58,673 nucleotides of DNA from Actinomadura hibisca NBRC 15177 (GCF_001552635.1 NZ_BCRO01000081.1:1-58673), one strand, 5' to 3'. Positions 49,966-58,673 are shown, counted from the first letter of the stretch. Numbers and translations are program-made. The notes: generated from the letters alone by a model not told the origin.

Positions 49966-51075
49966 GTGTCCGACGTCAGCGCAGACCAGACCGCCGACGG
50001 CCAGAACGCCCCGGTGCGCTTCCGTTCCGTGCTGGAGCGGTTCGTGGCCTACAAGCCCGGCAAGGTCGTGGTGTCGCCCGAAGGCCGCTCGTTCAAGCTG
50101 TCGTCCAACGAGTCGCCGCACGGCCCGCTGCCGTCGGTGCAGGAGGCCGTCGAGCGCGCCGCCCGCGACGTCAACCGCTACCCCGACAACAACGCCACCG
50201 CGCTGATCGAGGCGATCTCCGCCAAGTACGGCGTGCCCGCCGCGCACGTCGCGGTCGGCTGCGGCTCGGTCGGCGTGACGCAGATGTTGCTGGCCGCCGT
50301 CGCCGAGCCCGGCGCGGAGATCGTCTACGCCTGGCGCTCGTTCGAGGCGTACCCGCTGCTGGTCGGGCTGTCGGGCGCGACGTCGGTGCAGGTGCCGCTG
50401 CGCGAGGAGGCGCACGACCTCGACGCGATGGCCGAGGCGATCAACGAGAACACGCGGCTGGTGTTCGTCTGCAACCCCAACAACCCGACCGGCACGGTCG
50501 TGCGGCGCGCCGAGCTGGAGGCGTTCCTGGACCGCGTCCCGGCCGACTGCCTGGTGGTGCTGGACGAGGCGTACCGCGAGTACGTGCGGGACGAGGAGGT
50601 CCCCGACGGCCTCACCCTGTACCGCGACCGCCCGAACGTGGTCGTGCTGCGCACCTTCTCCAAGGCGTACGGGCTGGCCGGGCTGCGCATCGGCTTCGTC
50701 GTCGGGCACCCGAAGGTGGCCGAGGCGATCCGCAAGACCTACCTGCCGTTCAGCGTCAACTCGATCGCCCAGGCCGCCGGGGTGGCGTCGCTGGCGGCGA
50801 CCGGCGAGCTGATGGACCGGGTCGAGGGCACCGTCAAGGAGCGTGAGCGCGTCCGTGACGCGCTGCTGGCGGCGGGCTGGACCGTCCCCACCACCGAGGC
50901 CAACTTCGTGTGGCTGCGGCTCGGTGAGCGCACGATGGAGTTCTCCGCCGCGTGCGACGCGCGGGGCGTGAGCGTGCGGCCGTTCCCGGGCGAGGGCGCG
51001 CGGGTGTCGATCGGGTCGCCGGAGGAGAACGACGAGTTCATCGCCGTCGCCGAGGCGTTCCCGCACCGCAACTAG
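49966..51075 (+). CDS. hisC: HisC/Pat-type aminotransferase
   Basis: 369 aa from GTG 49966, with AGGAGG at 49954-49959; the frame runs further upstream but through the small protein. Fold-type I PLP enzyme: SSNESPHGPLPSVQEAVERA, VFVCNPNNPTGTVV, lysine in RTFSKAYGLAGLRIGF. Closest in kind to mycobacterial HisC2/Pat, which use histidinol phosphate or aromatic amino acids. No his or aro genes nearby, so the aromatic role is as likely as histidine synthesis. Confidence 0.88.
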   Translation: MSDVSADQTADGQNAPVRFRSVLERFVAYKPGKVVVSPEGRSFKLSSNESPHGPLPSVQEAVERAARDVNRYPDNNATALIEAISAKYGVPAAHVAVGCGSVGVTQMLLAAVAEPGAEIVYAWRSFEAYPLLVGLSGATSVQVPLREEAHDLDAMAEAINENTRLVFVCNPNNPTGTVVRRAELEAFLDRVPADCLVVLDEAYREYVRDEEVPDGLTLYRDRPNVVVLRTFSKAYGLAGLRIGFVVGHPKVAEAIRKTYLPFSVNSIAQAAGVASLAATGELMDRVEGTVKERERVRDALLAAGWTVPTTEANFVWLRLGERTMEFSAACDARGVSVRPFPGEGARVSIGSPEENDEFIAVAEAFPHRN

Positions 51076-51114
51076 CCGGCTTTCGGGTAGGACAGGGCTG
51101 AGCAGGGCAAGGCC

Positions 51115-51149
51115 GGGCGGCGCGACGGCGAAGTGCCGTCGCGCCGCCC
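51115..51149. terminator. Strong hairpin between convergent genes
   Basis: A 15-bp perfect stem (51115-51129 with 51135-51149) and loop GAAGT, 39 bp after the aminotransferase stop and 60 bp before the stop of the minus-strand regulator. It should terminate both. Confidence 0.8.
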
Positions 51150-51209
51150 GCCAACGCTCTTCGGCCCGGCCTTCGGGCCCGGCGCTCGCGCCCGGCCCTC
51201 AGGCCCGGC

Positions 51210-52556
51210 TCACGTGGCGGCCTTCGGCCCCAGCTTCTCCACGATCAGCCGGTAGAGCTGGCGCGGGCGTCCCGGCTGCGGCGTGCGGTTGGGCGGCAGC
51301 GGCCAGGCGAGGCCCTCCTCCACCAGCGTCCGCAACAACCGCCGCGCGGTGCGCGGGGTGACGCCGAGCATCTTGCCGGCGTTCTCCGCGTCCACGATCA
51401 GCGGCTGCTCCTGGTCGCCCAGCTTGTCGGCCAGCCGCGCCAGGATCTCCAGGCCCTTCGGCTTGGCCTGCGGCTGCGCCCGCGGCGGGGTGCGCGGCGC
51501 GGGCACCAGGGCCCGGCCGTCGCGGTCCAGGGCGAAGCCCTGGGCCCGCTGCGAGCTCTGCGACCGCGCGAGCGCCGCGCGCGCGTGCGACTCGGCCTCG
51601 TGCGCGGTGCGGCCCATGCCGATGCCGACCTCGATCGCGAGCCCGAGCTCCTCGCGCACCCGCTCGACGAACGGCGGGGTGCGGAAGCCCTCGGTGGTCG
51701 CGGTGACCGAGCCGCGGGTGGCGATGACCAGGTAGCTGTGGTCGTCCAGCGGCCACACCGAGGCGTTCATCCGGTGCGCCTCCTGGAGCAGCACCCGGTG
51801 CAGCGCCAGCTTCAGCTCGTCGCGCCAGTACCGCGGGGTGACCCGGCGCGGCGTCTCGCGCAGCGTCGGGACGTCCACCAGCACCACCACCAGCTGCGAC
51901 TCCTCCAGCCGGTGGTGGGCGCCCAGCAGCGCCGCCGTCTGGAGCGAGCTGCGGATGGCCGCGCCGGTCGGGCGCACCCGGATGGTCGGGACCCCGGCCA
52001 TCTCCATGCGCTCGGCCGTGGCGTGCACGCACGTCATCGCGACCGTGGTCGCGCCGCGCCGCCACAGGCGCTCGTGGAAGGCGGCCAGCGTTCCCGGACC
52101 GGCCGCCTCCTCCCGCAGGTGCACCTGCTCGGTGCCCAGGCTGATCTCCGCGTAGGCCTCCTCGACCTCGGCCCGGCCGAGCACGTCGATGCTCACCCGC
52201 GCCGGGTCGAACCGGTCGTCCAGCGACGCCCGCAGCAGCGCGCCCTGGAGGGCCGCGCCGTTCAGCGGGACGTAGGTGGCGGGCATGGTGAGCACGCCCG
52301 CCTTCCGGGCGAAGTCGTAGGGCACCGGGCTGGCGAACAGGCACACGTCCACCCCCGACCCCAGCCGGACGACCTTGTCGGCCGCCTCCTGTTCGTCGCG
52401 GTAGGCCGCGGCCACCAGCCGGCTCGGCACCGGTGTGGGGCCGTGGCCCATCAGCATGACCCGTTCGACGAGGTCATGCGGCCCGACGACTCCGATCGTG
52501 AGGTCGGGCGTGACCGACCCCGTCCGCGCGGCCGTCACCGGCCGCTCGCTTCCCAT
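51210..52556 (-). CDS. Large transcriptional regulator with C-terminal winged helix
   Basis: 448 aa from ATG 52556; the start is uncertain because no clear ribosome site is visible and other in-frame starts lie at 52586 and below. The N-terminal part (DLTIGVVGPHDLVERVMLMG) looks like a ligand-binding or receiver-like domain, the middle is helical with a cyclase-like stretch (LGLAIEVGIGMGRTAHEAES, DRDGRALVPAP), and the last 90 residues form a winged helix (NAGKMLGVTPRTARRLLRTL). Cytosolic. Named family not recognised with certainty; DNA binding is likely. Confidence 0.65.
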   Translation of the reverse strand: MGSERPVTAARTGSVTPDLTIGVVGPHDLVERVMLMGHGPTPVPSRLVAAAYRDEQEAADKVVRLGSGVDVCLFASPVPYDFARKAGVLTMPATYVPLNGAALQGALLRASLDDRFDPARVSIDVLGRAEVEEAYAEISLGTEQVHLREEAAGPGTLAAFHERLWRRGATTVAMTCVHATAERMEMAGVPTIRVRPTGAAIRSSLQTAALLGAHHRLEESQLVVVLVDVPTLRETPRRVTPRYWRDELKLALHRVLLQEAHRMNASVWPLDDHSYLVIATRGSVTATTEGFRTPPFVERVREELGLAIEVGIGMGRTAHEAESHARAALARSQSSQRAQGFALDRDGRALVPAPRTPPRAQPQAKPKGLEILARLADKLGDQEQPLIVDAENAGKMLGVTPRTARRLLRTLVEEGLAWPLPPNRTPQPGRPRQLYRLIVEKLGPKAAT

Positions 52557-52852
52557 CCGGAATGGTGGCGAGGGTCCACCCCCGGCCATGCGTTCGCGCA
52601 CGCTCCGCCCAACCGTTGACTCATGGCTTGTCGCCCCTGCCTTCTGACCCAGCACCGCAGTTCCCGTGCGATTCGTTCCTCAGTGGGCAGATCGGGTCAG
52701 GGCGACCGTGTGTGACGCCCAGACGCGAAATCGAATCAAGAGTGCGGCGAAAAAGTAACCTACGCGACCCCTTGGTCAGTAATTTGTCACCATTCGGCCA
52801 GCCTTGATCCTGCATCTTGGGTCGTCCGAAGTTGAAAAACAAGACCCGAAAA

Positions 52853-52906
52853 CGCCGCGAGGGGTCTCCCCTGGCGCTGATGCGCACTGAGGAGACCCCT
52901 GCGGCG
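52853..52906 (-). terminator. Rho-independent terminator for murA
   Basis: On the minus strand a two-part stem (GCGGCG..., with AGGGGTCTCC 52860-52869 pairing GGAGACCCCT 52891-52900, and CGCCGC 52853-52858 pairing GCGGCG 52901-52906, one bulged G) is followed downstream by TTTTCGGG and TGTTTTTC. The 21-base loop is long, but the T-run makes termination likely. Confidence 0.75.
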
Positions 52907-53014
52907 TCCGTTTGGTTTACCCGATGGCCGAAATCCGGCCGACCCGGCTCCAAGCGGACCGGAAAGCCAAGTGATCCGTTCGGCCGAACCGGTCCGCCCT
53001 GACCTGGTGATTTT

Positions 53015-53033
53015 CTAACGGTCTGACCGTTAG
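53015..53033. promoter_or_regulatory. Orphan 19-bp palindrome of TetR-operator type
   Basis: CTAACGGTC (53015-53023), one central T, GACCGTTAG (53025-53033). Such spaced CTAACG/CGTTAG dyads are typical of TetR-family binding sites. It lies 47 bp beyond the murA stop and no TetR gene is nearby, so its role is unclear. Confidence 0.55.
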
Positions 53034-53079
53034 TCCACTTTGCGGTGGTAAGGGCAATTCAGGCGGTTGTTGAGAACGT

Positions 53080-54372
53080 TCAGCCCGTAACGCGCTCGAT
53101 GTCGGCGCCGAGCTGCGACAGGCGCTCGGCGGTGTGCGCGTGGCCCCGGTCGAGGTAGTAGGCGGAGGTGATCGTGGTCTCGCCCTCGGCGGCCAGCCCC
53201 GCCAGCACCAGCGCGCTGCCGCAGCGCAGGTCGTGCGCCTCGACCTCGGCCCCGCGCAGCGTGTTCGGGCCGTTCACCTTGGCGCGGTTGCCGTCCACCT
53301 CGATGGCGGCGCCCATCTTGGCCAGCTCGCCGGCCAGCTTGAAGCGGCCGTCGAAGATGCGCTCGTAGATGTAGGACGGGCCGTCGGCCAGGCAGGACAC
53401 CGCCATGATCGGCGACTGGAGGTCGGTGGCGAAGCCGGGGTACTCGTCGGTGATGACGTTGATCGGCCGCAGCGGGCGGTCGCGCCGCACCTGGAGCACC
53501 GCGCCCTGCTGGTGGAACTCCACGCCCATCTGCTCCAGCTTGTCGGCCGCGACGCCGAGGTGCTCCAGGGACGCGCCGACCAGGTTGAGGTCGCCGCCGG
53601 TGATGGCCGCGGCCATCACGAACACGCCGGCGTCGATGCGGTCGGGCATCACGGTGTGCTCGACGGCGGTGAGCTCGTCCACGCCCTCGACGGTGATGAA
53701 GCCGGTGCCGCCACCGGTGATCTTCGCGCCCATGGCCTGGAGGATCTTGATGTTGTCCAGCACCTCGGGCTCCAGCGCCGCGTTCTTGATCAGCGTGGTG
53801 CCCTGGGCCAGCGCGGCCGCCATGATCAGGTTCTCGGTGCCGGTGTGCGAGGGGGTGTCGCAGTACAACGTGCCGCCGCGCAGGTCGCCGGCCTTGATGT
53901 GGATGACGCCCTCGCCGTTGTCGGCCACCTGCTCGGTGACGGTGGCGCCCATCCGCTTGAAGCCGTTGTAGTGGAAGTCCAGGTTGCGGCTGCCGAGGTT
54001 GCAGCCGCCCACGCCCTCGATGACCGCCTCGCCGAGCCGGTGCAGCAGCGCCGGCACGAACAGGAACGAGCCGCGGAAGCGCGCGGCGATGTCGGCCGGC
54101 AGCACCGGGCTGGACAACGAGGAGGCGTCGATCACCAGCGTGCGCTCGGCCTCGTGCAGCTCGGCCTTGGCGCCGATGGCCTGGGCGAGCTCCACCGCGC
54201 GCTTGACGTCCTCGATGATCGGGACGTTGCGCAGCACCGTGCGGCCCTTGCTGGCCATCAGGGAGGCGCCGATCATGGGCAGGACCGCGTTCTTGGCGCC
54301 CTGGACGAAGACGGTGCCGTGCAACCGGCGGCCGCCGCGCACGCGATAGCGAACCTCGTGGCCCGTGCTCAT
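53080..54372 (-). CDS. murA: UDP-N-acetylglucosamine 1-carboxyvinyltransferase (MurA)
   Basis: 430 aa from ATG 54372, with AAGGAG upstream. Enolpyruvyl transferase fold with the catalytic cysteine region GGCNLGSRNLDFHYNG, the PDRIDAGVFVMAAAI region holding the metal/substrate Asp and the Arg, and YPGFATDLQSPIMAVS. Some blocks differ from the most common MurA, so it could be the paralogue seen in many actinomycetes. First committed step of peptidoglycan synthesis, cytosolic. Divergent from the SUFU-domain gene. Confidence 0.92.
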   Translation of the reverse strand: MSTGHEVRYRVRGGRRLHGTVFVQGAKNAVLPMIGASLMASKGRTVLRNVPIIEDVKRAVELAQAIGAKAELHEAERTLVIDASSLSSPVLPADIAARFRGSFLFVPALLHRLGEAVIEGVGGCNLGSRNLDFHYNGFKRMGATVTEQVADNGEGVIHIKAGDLRGGTLYCDTPSHTGTENLIMAAALAQGTTLIKNAALEPEVLDNIKILQAMGAKITGGGTGFITVEGVDELTAVEHTVMPDRIDAGVFVMAAAITGGDLNLVGASLEHLGVAADKLEQMGVEFHQQGAVLQVRRDRPLRPINVITDEYPGFATDLQSPIMAVSCLADGPSYIYERIFDGRFKLAGELAKMGAAIEVDGNRAKVNGPNTLRGAEVEAHDLRCGSALVLAGLAAEGETTITSAYYLDRGHAHTAERLSQLGADIERVTG

Positions 54373-54750
54373 GCCGTGTGACTCCTTAGGTGCCTTGTTG
54401 GATGCCCGGGTGCGGGGTACGGGGTACGGCGCAGACCGGTCGACGGGGACCGCACGGCCGCCCCGCGCCGGGGCGGCGGGCCACCAGGGCCGAGCGCGCC
54501 GAGAAGGTGTCCCCTCCGTGCCGACGCGACCCCAGTAAACCACCGCACCGAGGGTGAGGCGGCCGCCGCGCGCCTGCGCCGCGCCACGGTCCGATCATTG
54601 AGATGGCGGGCGGAGCGCCAAAGGTTCGGATCGCCGGGAAAGTTGTTCCGTGCCCGACTCGGTGTGCGCGTTACCCGCAGGTGGGACGGATAGCGCGATA
54701 AGGGGCAATAGGGGTATGTGTCCTTTCGGACAGGGCTAGGGTGCGGTGCC
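54373..54750. other. Divergent promoter region between murA and the SUFU-domain gene
   Basis: 378 bp without a gene. It turns from very GC-rich (to about 54600) to a more mixed stretch near 54600-54740 that likely holds both promoters. No operator dyad found. Confidence 0.5.
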
Positions 54751-55845
54751 ATGGAAGACGAACGCGGCGGACGTGACGGACTCGATGGACTCGACGGGCC
54801 CGACGACGCCTCGCCCGGATGGGACGCCATCGACCAGGCGTGCCGGCGGCTCTACGGGGACACCGAGCCGGTGCACTACGGCACCATCCACAAATGGGCG
54901 CTCGGCGGTCCCGATCCGCTGGACGGGATCAGCGCCTACAAGCGCGACGCTCCCGTTCCGCACTGGCACCTGGTGTCGTACGGGATGAGCGAGTTGTACG
55001 ACAAGTCCTCGGAGAACCTCGAAGAATCGGGCTGGGGATTCGAGTTCACCTTCCGGGTGGCCCGCGACGCCGCCGACGAGACGCCTCCCGCGTGGGCGCT
55101 GAACCTGCTGCAGAACCTGGGCCGTTACGTCTTCAACTCCGGCAACTGGTTCGAGCCCGGCCACCACATGAACATCAACGGCCCGATCGAGGCCGACCGC
55201 GAGGACTGCGAGATCCGCGCGCTCGCCTTCGTCCGCGACCCCGAACTGGACCGGATCGACACCCCGCACGGCACCGTGGACTTCCTCCAGGTCGTAGGGC
55301 TGACCGCCGACGAGTACGACGCCGCGCAGCGCTGGAACACCGACGGCGTGCTGGACCTGCTCGCGCCCCGGACGCCGCTGCACGTCACCGACTCCGGACG
55401 CGGCTCGCTGCTGACCGACCCGGAGCTGCTCGCCGCCGTCGAGGCCGGGATCGAGCGCGACGGCTCCAGTTCCGGCGCCCTGTACGTCACCACGGCGGGC
55501 TGGGAGCGCGACGGCGCGGCCACGACGCTGAAGGTGGGCGCGCTCCAGGCCCCGGCGATCGCGCAGGCGCTGCGCGGACGGTTGCCGTTCGGCCGCGACC
55601 TGCTGCTCCAGGCGGAGGAGTCGGCGCTGTACTTCCAGCCGGAGGAGACCCCGGCGCTGCGCGAGGTGGACGGGACGTCGCTGGTGGTCGCCGTGCCGCA
55701 GGCCGCGCTGGAGGACCTGGTGGCGGCACTGGTGCCCGAGGCGGGGGTGCGGGAGGTGCGGTCGTTGCCGGGGGTGTCGGTGGAGATCGTGCCCACGGCG
55801 ATGCGGGATCAGTACGGGGCGGAGACGGGGGAGATCGTCGGCTGA
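54751..55845 (+). CDS. SUFU (suppressor of fused)-domain protein
   Basis: 364 aa from ATG 54751. Residues about 20-230 match the SUFU family: TEPVHYGTIHKWALGGPDPL, HWHLVSYGMSELYDK, GFEFTFRVARD, PPAWALNLLQNLGRYVFNSG. The C-terminal 130 residues are a second beta-rich domain. In bacteria SUFU proteins are often immunity or accessory proteins to polymorphic toxins, but no toxin lies here. Acidic and cytosolic. Confidence 0.88.
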   Translation: MEDERGGRDGLDGLDGPDDASPGWDAIDQACRRLYGDTEPVHYGTIHKWALGGPDPLDGISAYKRDAPVPHWHLVSYGMSELYDKSSENLEESGWGFEFTFRVARDAADETPPAWALNLLQNLGRYVFNSGNWFEPGHHMNINGPIEADREDCEIRALAFVRDPELDRIDTPHGTVDFLQVVGLTADEYDAAQRWNTDGVLDLLAPRTPLHVTDSGRGSLLTDPELLAAVEAGIERDGSSSGALYVTTAGWERDGAATTLKVGALQAPAIAQALRGRLPFGRDLLLQAEESALYFQPEETPALREVDGTSLVVAVPQAALEDLVAALVPEAGVREVRSLPGVSVEIVPTAMRDQYGAETGEIVG

Positions 55846-55897
55846 GCCGTCCGGCCGTCAGAGCGTCCGGTCATCCGGCCGTTAGGTCCTTGGACCG

Positions 55898-56692
55898 TCA
55901 GGCCGTCTCCAGAACTTCGACCGGGTCGCCGACCCTCAGCGTGCCCTGCACGCGCGGCACGGCGTTCTGGCCGAAGCGGATGCCCCGGTCGATGGTGCGG
56001 TAGGTCGCCAGCGTGCGCAGCGGCTCGCGGCCGCGCTCGCCGGTGTCCTGGTCGGTGGTGGTGATCACGCACCGGGCGCACGCCTTGACCAGCTCGATCT
56101 CGACGGCGTCCGGCCCCGCGCCGATCCGCATCCGGCGCGCCCGATCCTCGCCGAACGCGCCCAGCCCGTCGATCACCAGGCTGGGCCGGAACCGGTTCAT
56201 CGGCAGCGGCTCGGCCAGCCGCCCGTTCAGGTCGGCCAGCGACTCGGCGGAGATCACCAGCAGCGGGTAGCCGTCGGCGAAGGCGACCTCGCCGCCGCCG
56301 CGCGAGGTGGGCCGGTGCCCGGTGAAGCGCACCAGGCGGCACTCGGTGTCCAGCAGGCCCGCGAACCAGGCGGCGGCCTCGTCGCCCTGGTCGACGCCCT
56401 GGCAGTCGCTGCGGTGCACGGTGACGTCCCGGACGGGGCCCTCGTCCACGGCCTTGTGGACGAGGGGCTCGCGGCCGTCGGCGCGCACGGTCAGCTCCGT
56501 GCCGTCGTAGGCGGGCCGGAGCCGGGCCATGGCGGCGTGGTCCCGCTGGGACAGGAACCGCCCCTCCGGGTTGACGAGCATGAACTCGCGGTCGAAGCGC
56601 AACCCCGTCGGAAGCAGTTCGGCGCTCGACAGGGCCGTGCCGCCACCGCTCTTGAGCGGGTACACGGTCAGCTCGGTGAGGGTGGCGGGCAC
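55898..56692 (-). CDS. MOSC-domain protein with N-terminal beta barrel
   Basis: 264 aa from GTG 56692 (AGGAG upstream). N-terminal MOSC_N beta barrel (TELTVYPLKSGGGTALSSAE, FDREFMLVNPEGRFLSQRDH), then the MOSC core with the conserved cysteine in ELVKACARCVITTTD. MOSC proteins carry sulfur from molybdenum cofactor-type sulfurases; the partner is not in view. Coupled neighbour upstream is purB at 40 bp. Confidence 0.9.
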   Translation of the reverse strand: MPATLTELTVYPLKSGGGTALSSAELLPTGLRFDREFMLVNPEGRFLSQRDHAAMARLRPAYDGTELTVRADGREPLVHKAVDEGPVRDVTVHRSDCQGVDQGDEAAAWFAGLLDTECRLVRFTGHRPTSRGGGEVAFADGYPLLVISAESLADLNGRLAEPLPMNRFRPSLVIDGLGAFGEDRARRMRIGAGPDAVEIELVKACARCVITTTDQDTGERGREPLRTLATYRTIDRGIRFGQNAVPRVQGTLRVGDPVEVLETA

Positions 56693-56732
56693 GGTTCTCC
56701 TGTTCGGGGCGGAGCGAGGCGGGGCGCGGTGC

Positions 56733-58055
56733 TCAGGTGAGCGCCTGGAGGCGGTCGAACATCGGGGCGAGCCGCTCCACGAACCGCTCGGGGCGGCAGA
56801 CCTCGTCGAGGCGGGCCTCGTCCAGCACCAGCCCGGCGCCGTCGTGCCACAGGGCGGCGCGCTTGCGCAGCGTCTCGCGGAAGGGGACGCCGGTCTCCCA
56901 GGTCTCCATCGCGGCCTGCTGCACCAGCGGGTACGCCTCGTCGTCGCGCGACATCCCGGCCTCGACCAGTTCCAGCAGCACGGTGGAGGTGTAGATCAGG
57001 CCGCCGGTGGAGTCGAGGTTGGCGCGCATGCGGTCGGCGTCCACCACCAGGCCCGACATGAGCCGGTTGGTGAGGTTGAGCATGTAGTCGAGCGCGACGG
57101 AGGCGTCCGGCAGCGCGATGCGCTCGGTGGAGGAGTGCGAGATGTCCCGCTCGTGCCACAGCGGGATGCCCTCCATGACCGGGACGATCTGGGCCCGCAC
57201 GATCCGCGCCATCCCCGCCAGCCGCTCGGAGATGATCGGGTTCTTCTTGTGCGGCATGGCCGAGGAGCCCTTCTGCCCCTTGCCGAACGGCTCCCACAAC
57301 TCGCGCACCTCGGTGCGCTGCCCGTGCCGGACCTCCAGCGCGATGGCCTCCAGCACCGTCGCCATGATCGCCAGGCTGGACACCCACTCGCTGATGCCGT
57401 CGCGCAGCACGACCTGCGTGGACACGTCGGCGGCCGTCAGCTCCAGCTTGCGCGCGACGTGCCGCTCGATCTCGGGGTCGATGTTGGAGTAGGTGCCGAC
57501 GGCCCCGGAGATGGCCATGACGCCGACCGCCTCACGCGCCCGGCGCAGCCGGTCCCGCGAGCGGGCGAGCCCGAACGCGAAGTCGGCGACCCGGTGCCCC
57601 CAGACGTCGGGCTCACCGTGGATGCCGTGCGTACGCCCGACGCGCAGCGTCGCGCGGTGCGCGAGCGCGTGGTCGCGCAACGTGGCGACGAGGGTGTCGG
57701 CCTTGGCCAGCAGGATGTCGGTGGCCTCGACGAGCTGGAGGGCCAGCGCGGTGTCGAGGAGGTCGGACGAGGTCATCCCGAAGTGCACGTACCGCGCCGC
57801 CTCGCGGGGCTCGGTGTTGTCGGCCCAGGCGGACAGGAAGGCGATGACGTCGTGCTGGGTGACGGCCTCGATCTCGTGCACGGCCTCCGGCGTGGGCGGC
57901 GGCGCGTTGCGAACCGGCTCCACCACCTCCGCCGGGATCGTGCCGGCCGCGGCATGGGCCTCGACCACGAGGGTCTCGACCTTGCACCACAGCTCGTACT
58001 TGTGCGCGTCACTCCAGACGCGGCCCATCTCGGGGAGGGTGTAGCGCTCAATCAC
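56733..58055 (-). CDS. purB: Adenylosuccinate lyase
   Basis: 440 aa from GTG 58055. Superfamily signature GSSAMPHKKNPI near residue 265, plus TSSDLLDTALALQL and HGIHGEPDVWGHR. The carboxy-terminal helical region (STERIALPDASVALDYMLNL) is typical of PurB. It works in both purine synthesis and AMP production from adenylosuccinate. The MOSC gene follows downstream on the same strand. Confidence 0.95.
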   Translation of the reverse strand: MIERYTLPEMGRVWSDAHKYELWCKVETLVVEAHAAAGTIPAEVVEPVRNAPPPTPEAVHEIEAVTQHDVIAFLSAWADNTEPREAARYVHFGMTSSDLLDTALALQLVEATDILLAKADTLVATLRDHALAHRATLRVGRTHGIHGEPDVWGHRVADFAFGLARSRDRLRRAREAVGVMAISGAVGTYSNIDPEIERHVARKLELTAADVSTQVVLRDGISEWVSSLAIMATVLEAIALEVRHGQRTEVRELWEPFGKGQKGSSAMPHKKNPIISERLAGMARIVRAQIVPVMEGIPLWHERDISHSSTERIALPDASVALDYMLNLTNRLMSGLVVDADRMRANLDSTGGLIYTSTVLLELVEAGMSRDDEAYPLVQQAAMETWETGVPFRETLRKRAALWHDGAGLVLDEARLDEVCRPERFVERLAPMFDRLQALT

Positions 58056-58673
58056 CCTTTGATTCTCCCAGGTGGGGGTGGATGGTTGGGGAGGGGGTGC
58101 GGGGGTGGAATTTCTGGTGGTGGGGTGGTGGGGTGGTGGTCGGGCTAAAGGCTCGCGCTCCGCGCGACTACCTCAATCCGCGCTGCGCACGTGACCAGCG
58201 ACCTCAGCCCCGTGCGCTGCACGTGACCAGCGACCTTAAGTTCGCGCTCCGTGCTAACCCCGCGCTGTGCGCCAAACGCACGCTCCGCGCCAAGAGCACG
58301 CTCCGCGCTAAAGGCACGCTCCGCGCCAAGCCCGCGCTCCGCGCTAAAGGCACGCTCCGCGCTAAGGGCACGCTCCGCGCTAAGGGCACGCTCCGCGCTA
58401 AGGGCACGCTCCGCGCTAAAGGCACGCTCCGCGCTACTACCTCAACCCGCGCTCCGCGCGTGCCTAACGACGCCAGCCCCGTGCCCTGCACCCGGCCAAT
58501 AACCCCAGCCCCGCGCTTCGCGCTTGACCAAGAACCCCAGCCCCGCGCCCGAACCTGACCAGCTACCCCAGCCCTGCACTCCGCACCTGGCCAACAACCT
58601 CAACCCCGTGCCCGAACATGCCCAGCGACCCCGGCCACCGGGGACGGGGGTGCAGGGGGCAGAGCCCCTTGCC
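58056..58673. other. Repeat-rich non-coding end of the window
   Basis: Upstream of purB. After a short G-rich stretch (58074-58145) it is built of imperfect repeats: phrases like GACCAGCGACCTCAGCCCCG and CCCGCGCT recur, with an 18-bp tandem array at 58246-58443. Open frames run through it on both strands only because the unit length is a multiple of three. purB promoter elements are likely near 58060-58080. No gene supported. Confidence 0.6.
58246..58443. repeat. Eleven 18-bp tandem repeats
   Basis: Consensus GCTCCGCGCTAAGGGCAC. Units 7-9 are identical; others differ by one to several bases (for example AAAGG for AAGGG); the first two and the last are degenerate. Recent expansion in the centre is likely. 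Confidence 0.85.

Larger units (their letters stand above)
52557..53079. other. Gene-free region between the regulator and murA
   Basis: It holds the murA terminator hairpin (52853-52906) and an orphan palindrome (53015-53033). The part nearest the regulator start is AT-richer around 52730-52800 and probably carries its promoter. No gene is supported; the in-frame readings lack starts. Confidence 0.6.

Noticed and set aside
58246..58443. A CRISPR-like array
   Set aside because: The units are contiguous with no unique spacers and there are no cas genes in the window.
58082..58558. Open frames on both strands with TLRAKG and PLARSV repeats
   Set aside because: They arise from the 18-bp tandem array, whose length is a multiple of three, and lack any ribosome site or normal protein composition.

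Overview
The window is high-GC, densely packed chromosomal DNA from an actinomycete. Start codons are often GTG, neighbouring genes commonly overlap by ATGA or GTGA, and there are lipoproteins, PASTA-less membrane Ser/Thr kinases, a PknG/GlnX/GlnH cluster and MurA. The gene set fits a Streptosporangiales/Thermomonosporaceae-type organism (Actinomadura-like); this is inference, because no rRNA is present.

Positions 1-5366 look like the right end of an integrated mobile element. The DNA from about 1.2 to 4.9 kb is visibly poorer in GC. It carries an HTH/P-loop kinase-like gene, a tightly overlapping three-gene cassette (TIGR04255-family protein, membrane-anchored HTH protein, SQTCDL-motif protein) and a zinc-finger/GIY-YIG-like gene. 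It ends at a displaced 3' half of tRNA-Arg(ACG), followed by a perfect 16-bp terminator. A second tRNA 3' half, Thr(TGT)-like, and a 13-bp direct repeat lie inside it, which suggests nested insertions. No integrase is in view, so the other end lies to the left.

Positions 5.4-25.3 kb are chromosomal metabolic and regulatory genes: an ArsR/VOC operon with a clear operator dyad; a ligase/amidotransferase operon (GCS2-like ligase fused to ATP-grasp, an AsnB-like N-acetylglutaminylglutamine-type amidotransferase, an EgtC-like amidase); a giant beta-helix protein with two CbbX-type AAA+ domains; a macro-domain protein; a secreted protein and an ABC exporter; a holin-like/phosphodiesterase fusion coupled to a metallo-beta-lactamase-fold hydrolase; RecQ; a HAD phosphatase; and two small membrane proteins.

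Positions 25.3-30.8 kb hold a 978-aa repeat/coiled-coil protein and a pair of CNNM/CBS membrane proteins. Positions 31.2-40.8 kb are an apparent seven-gene operon: coiled-coil protein, PknG, PP2C phosphatase, VWA protein, FHA protein, GlnX-like membrane sensor and GlnH lipoprotein. It resembles the mycobacterial amino-acid-sensing GlnH-GlnX-PknG system, with phosphatase, FHA and VWA partners built in and a recurring short zinc ribbon in PknG, PP2C and the FHA protein.

Positions 40.9-58.7 kb hold a STAS protein, an acyltransferase, two lipoproteins, an NfeD-like/flotillin pair, an NrtR-like Nudix regulator, two tandem receptor kinases, a small DUF6401-like protein, a HisC/Pat aminotransferase, a large winged-helix regulator, MurA, a SUFU-domain protein, a MOSC protein and PurB. 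The window closes with a non-coding region built of 18-bp tandem repeats.
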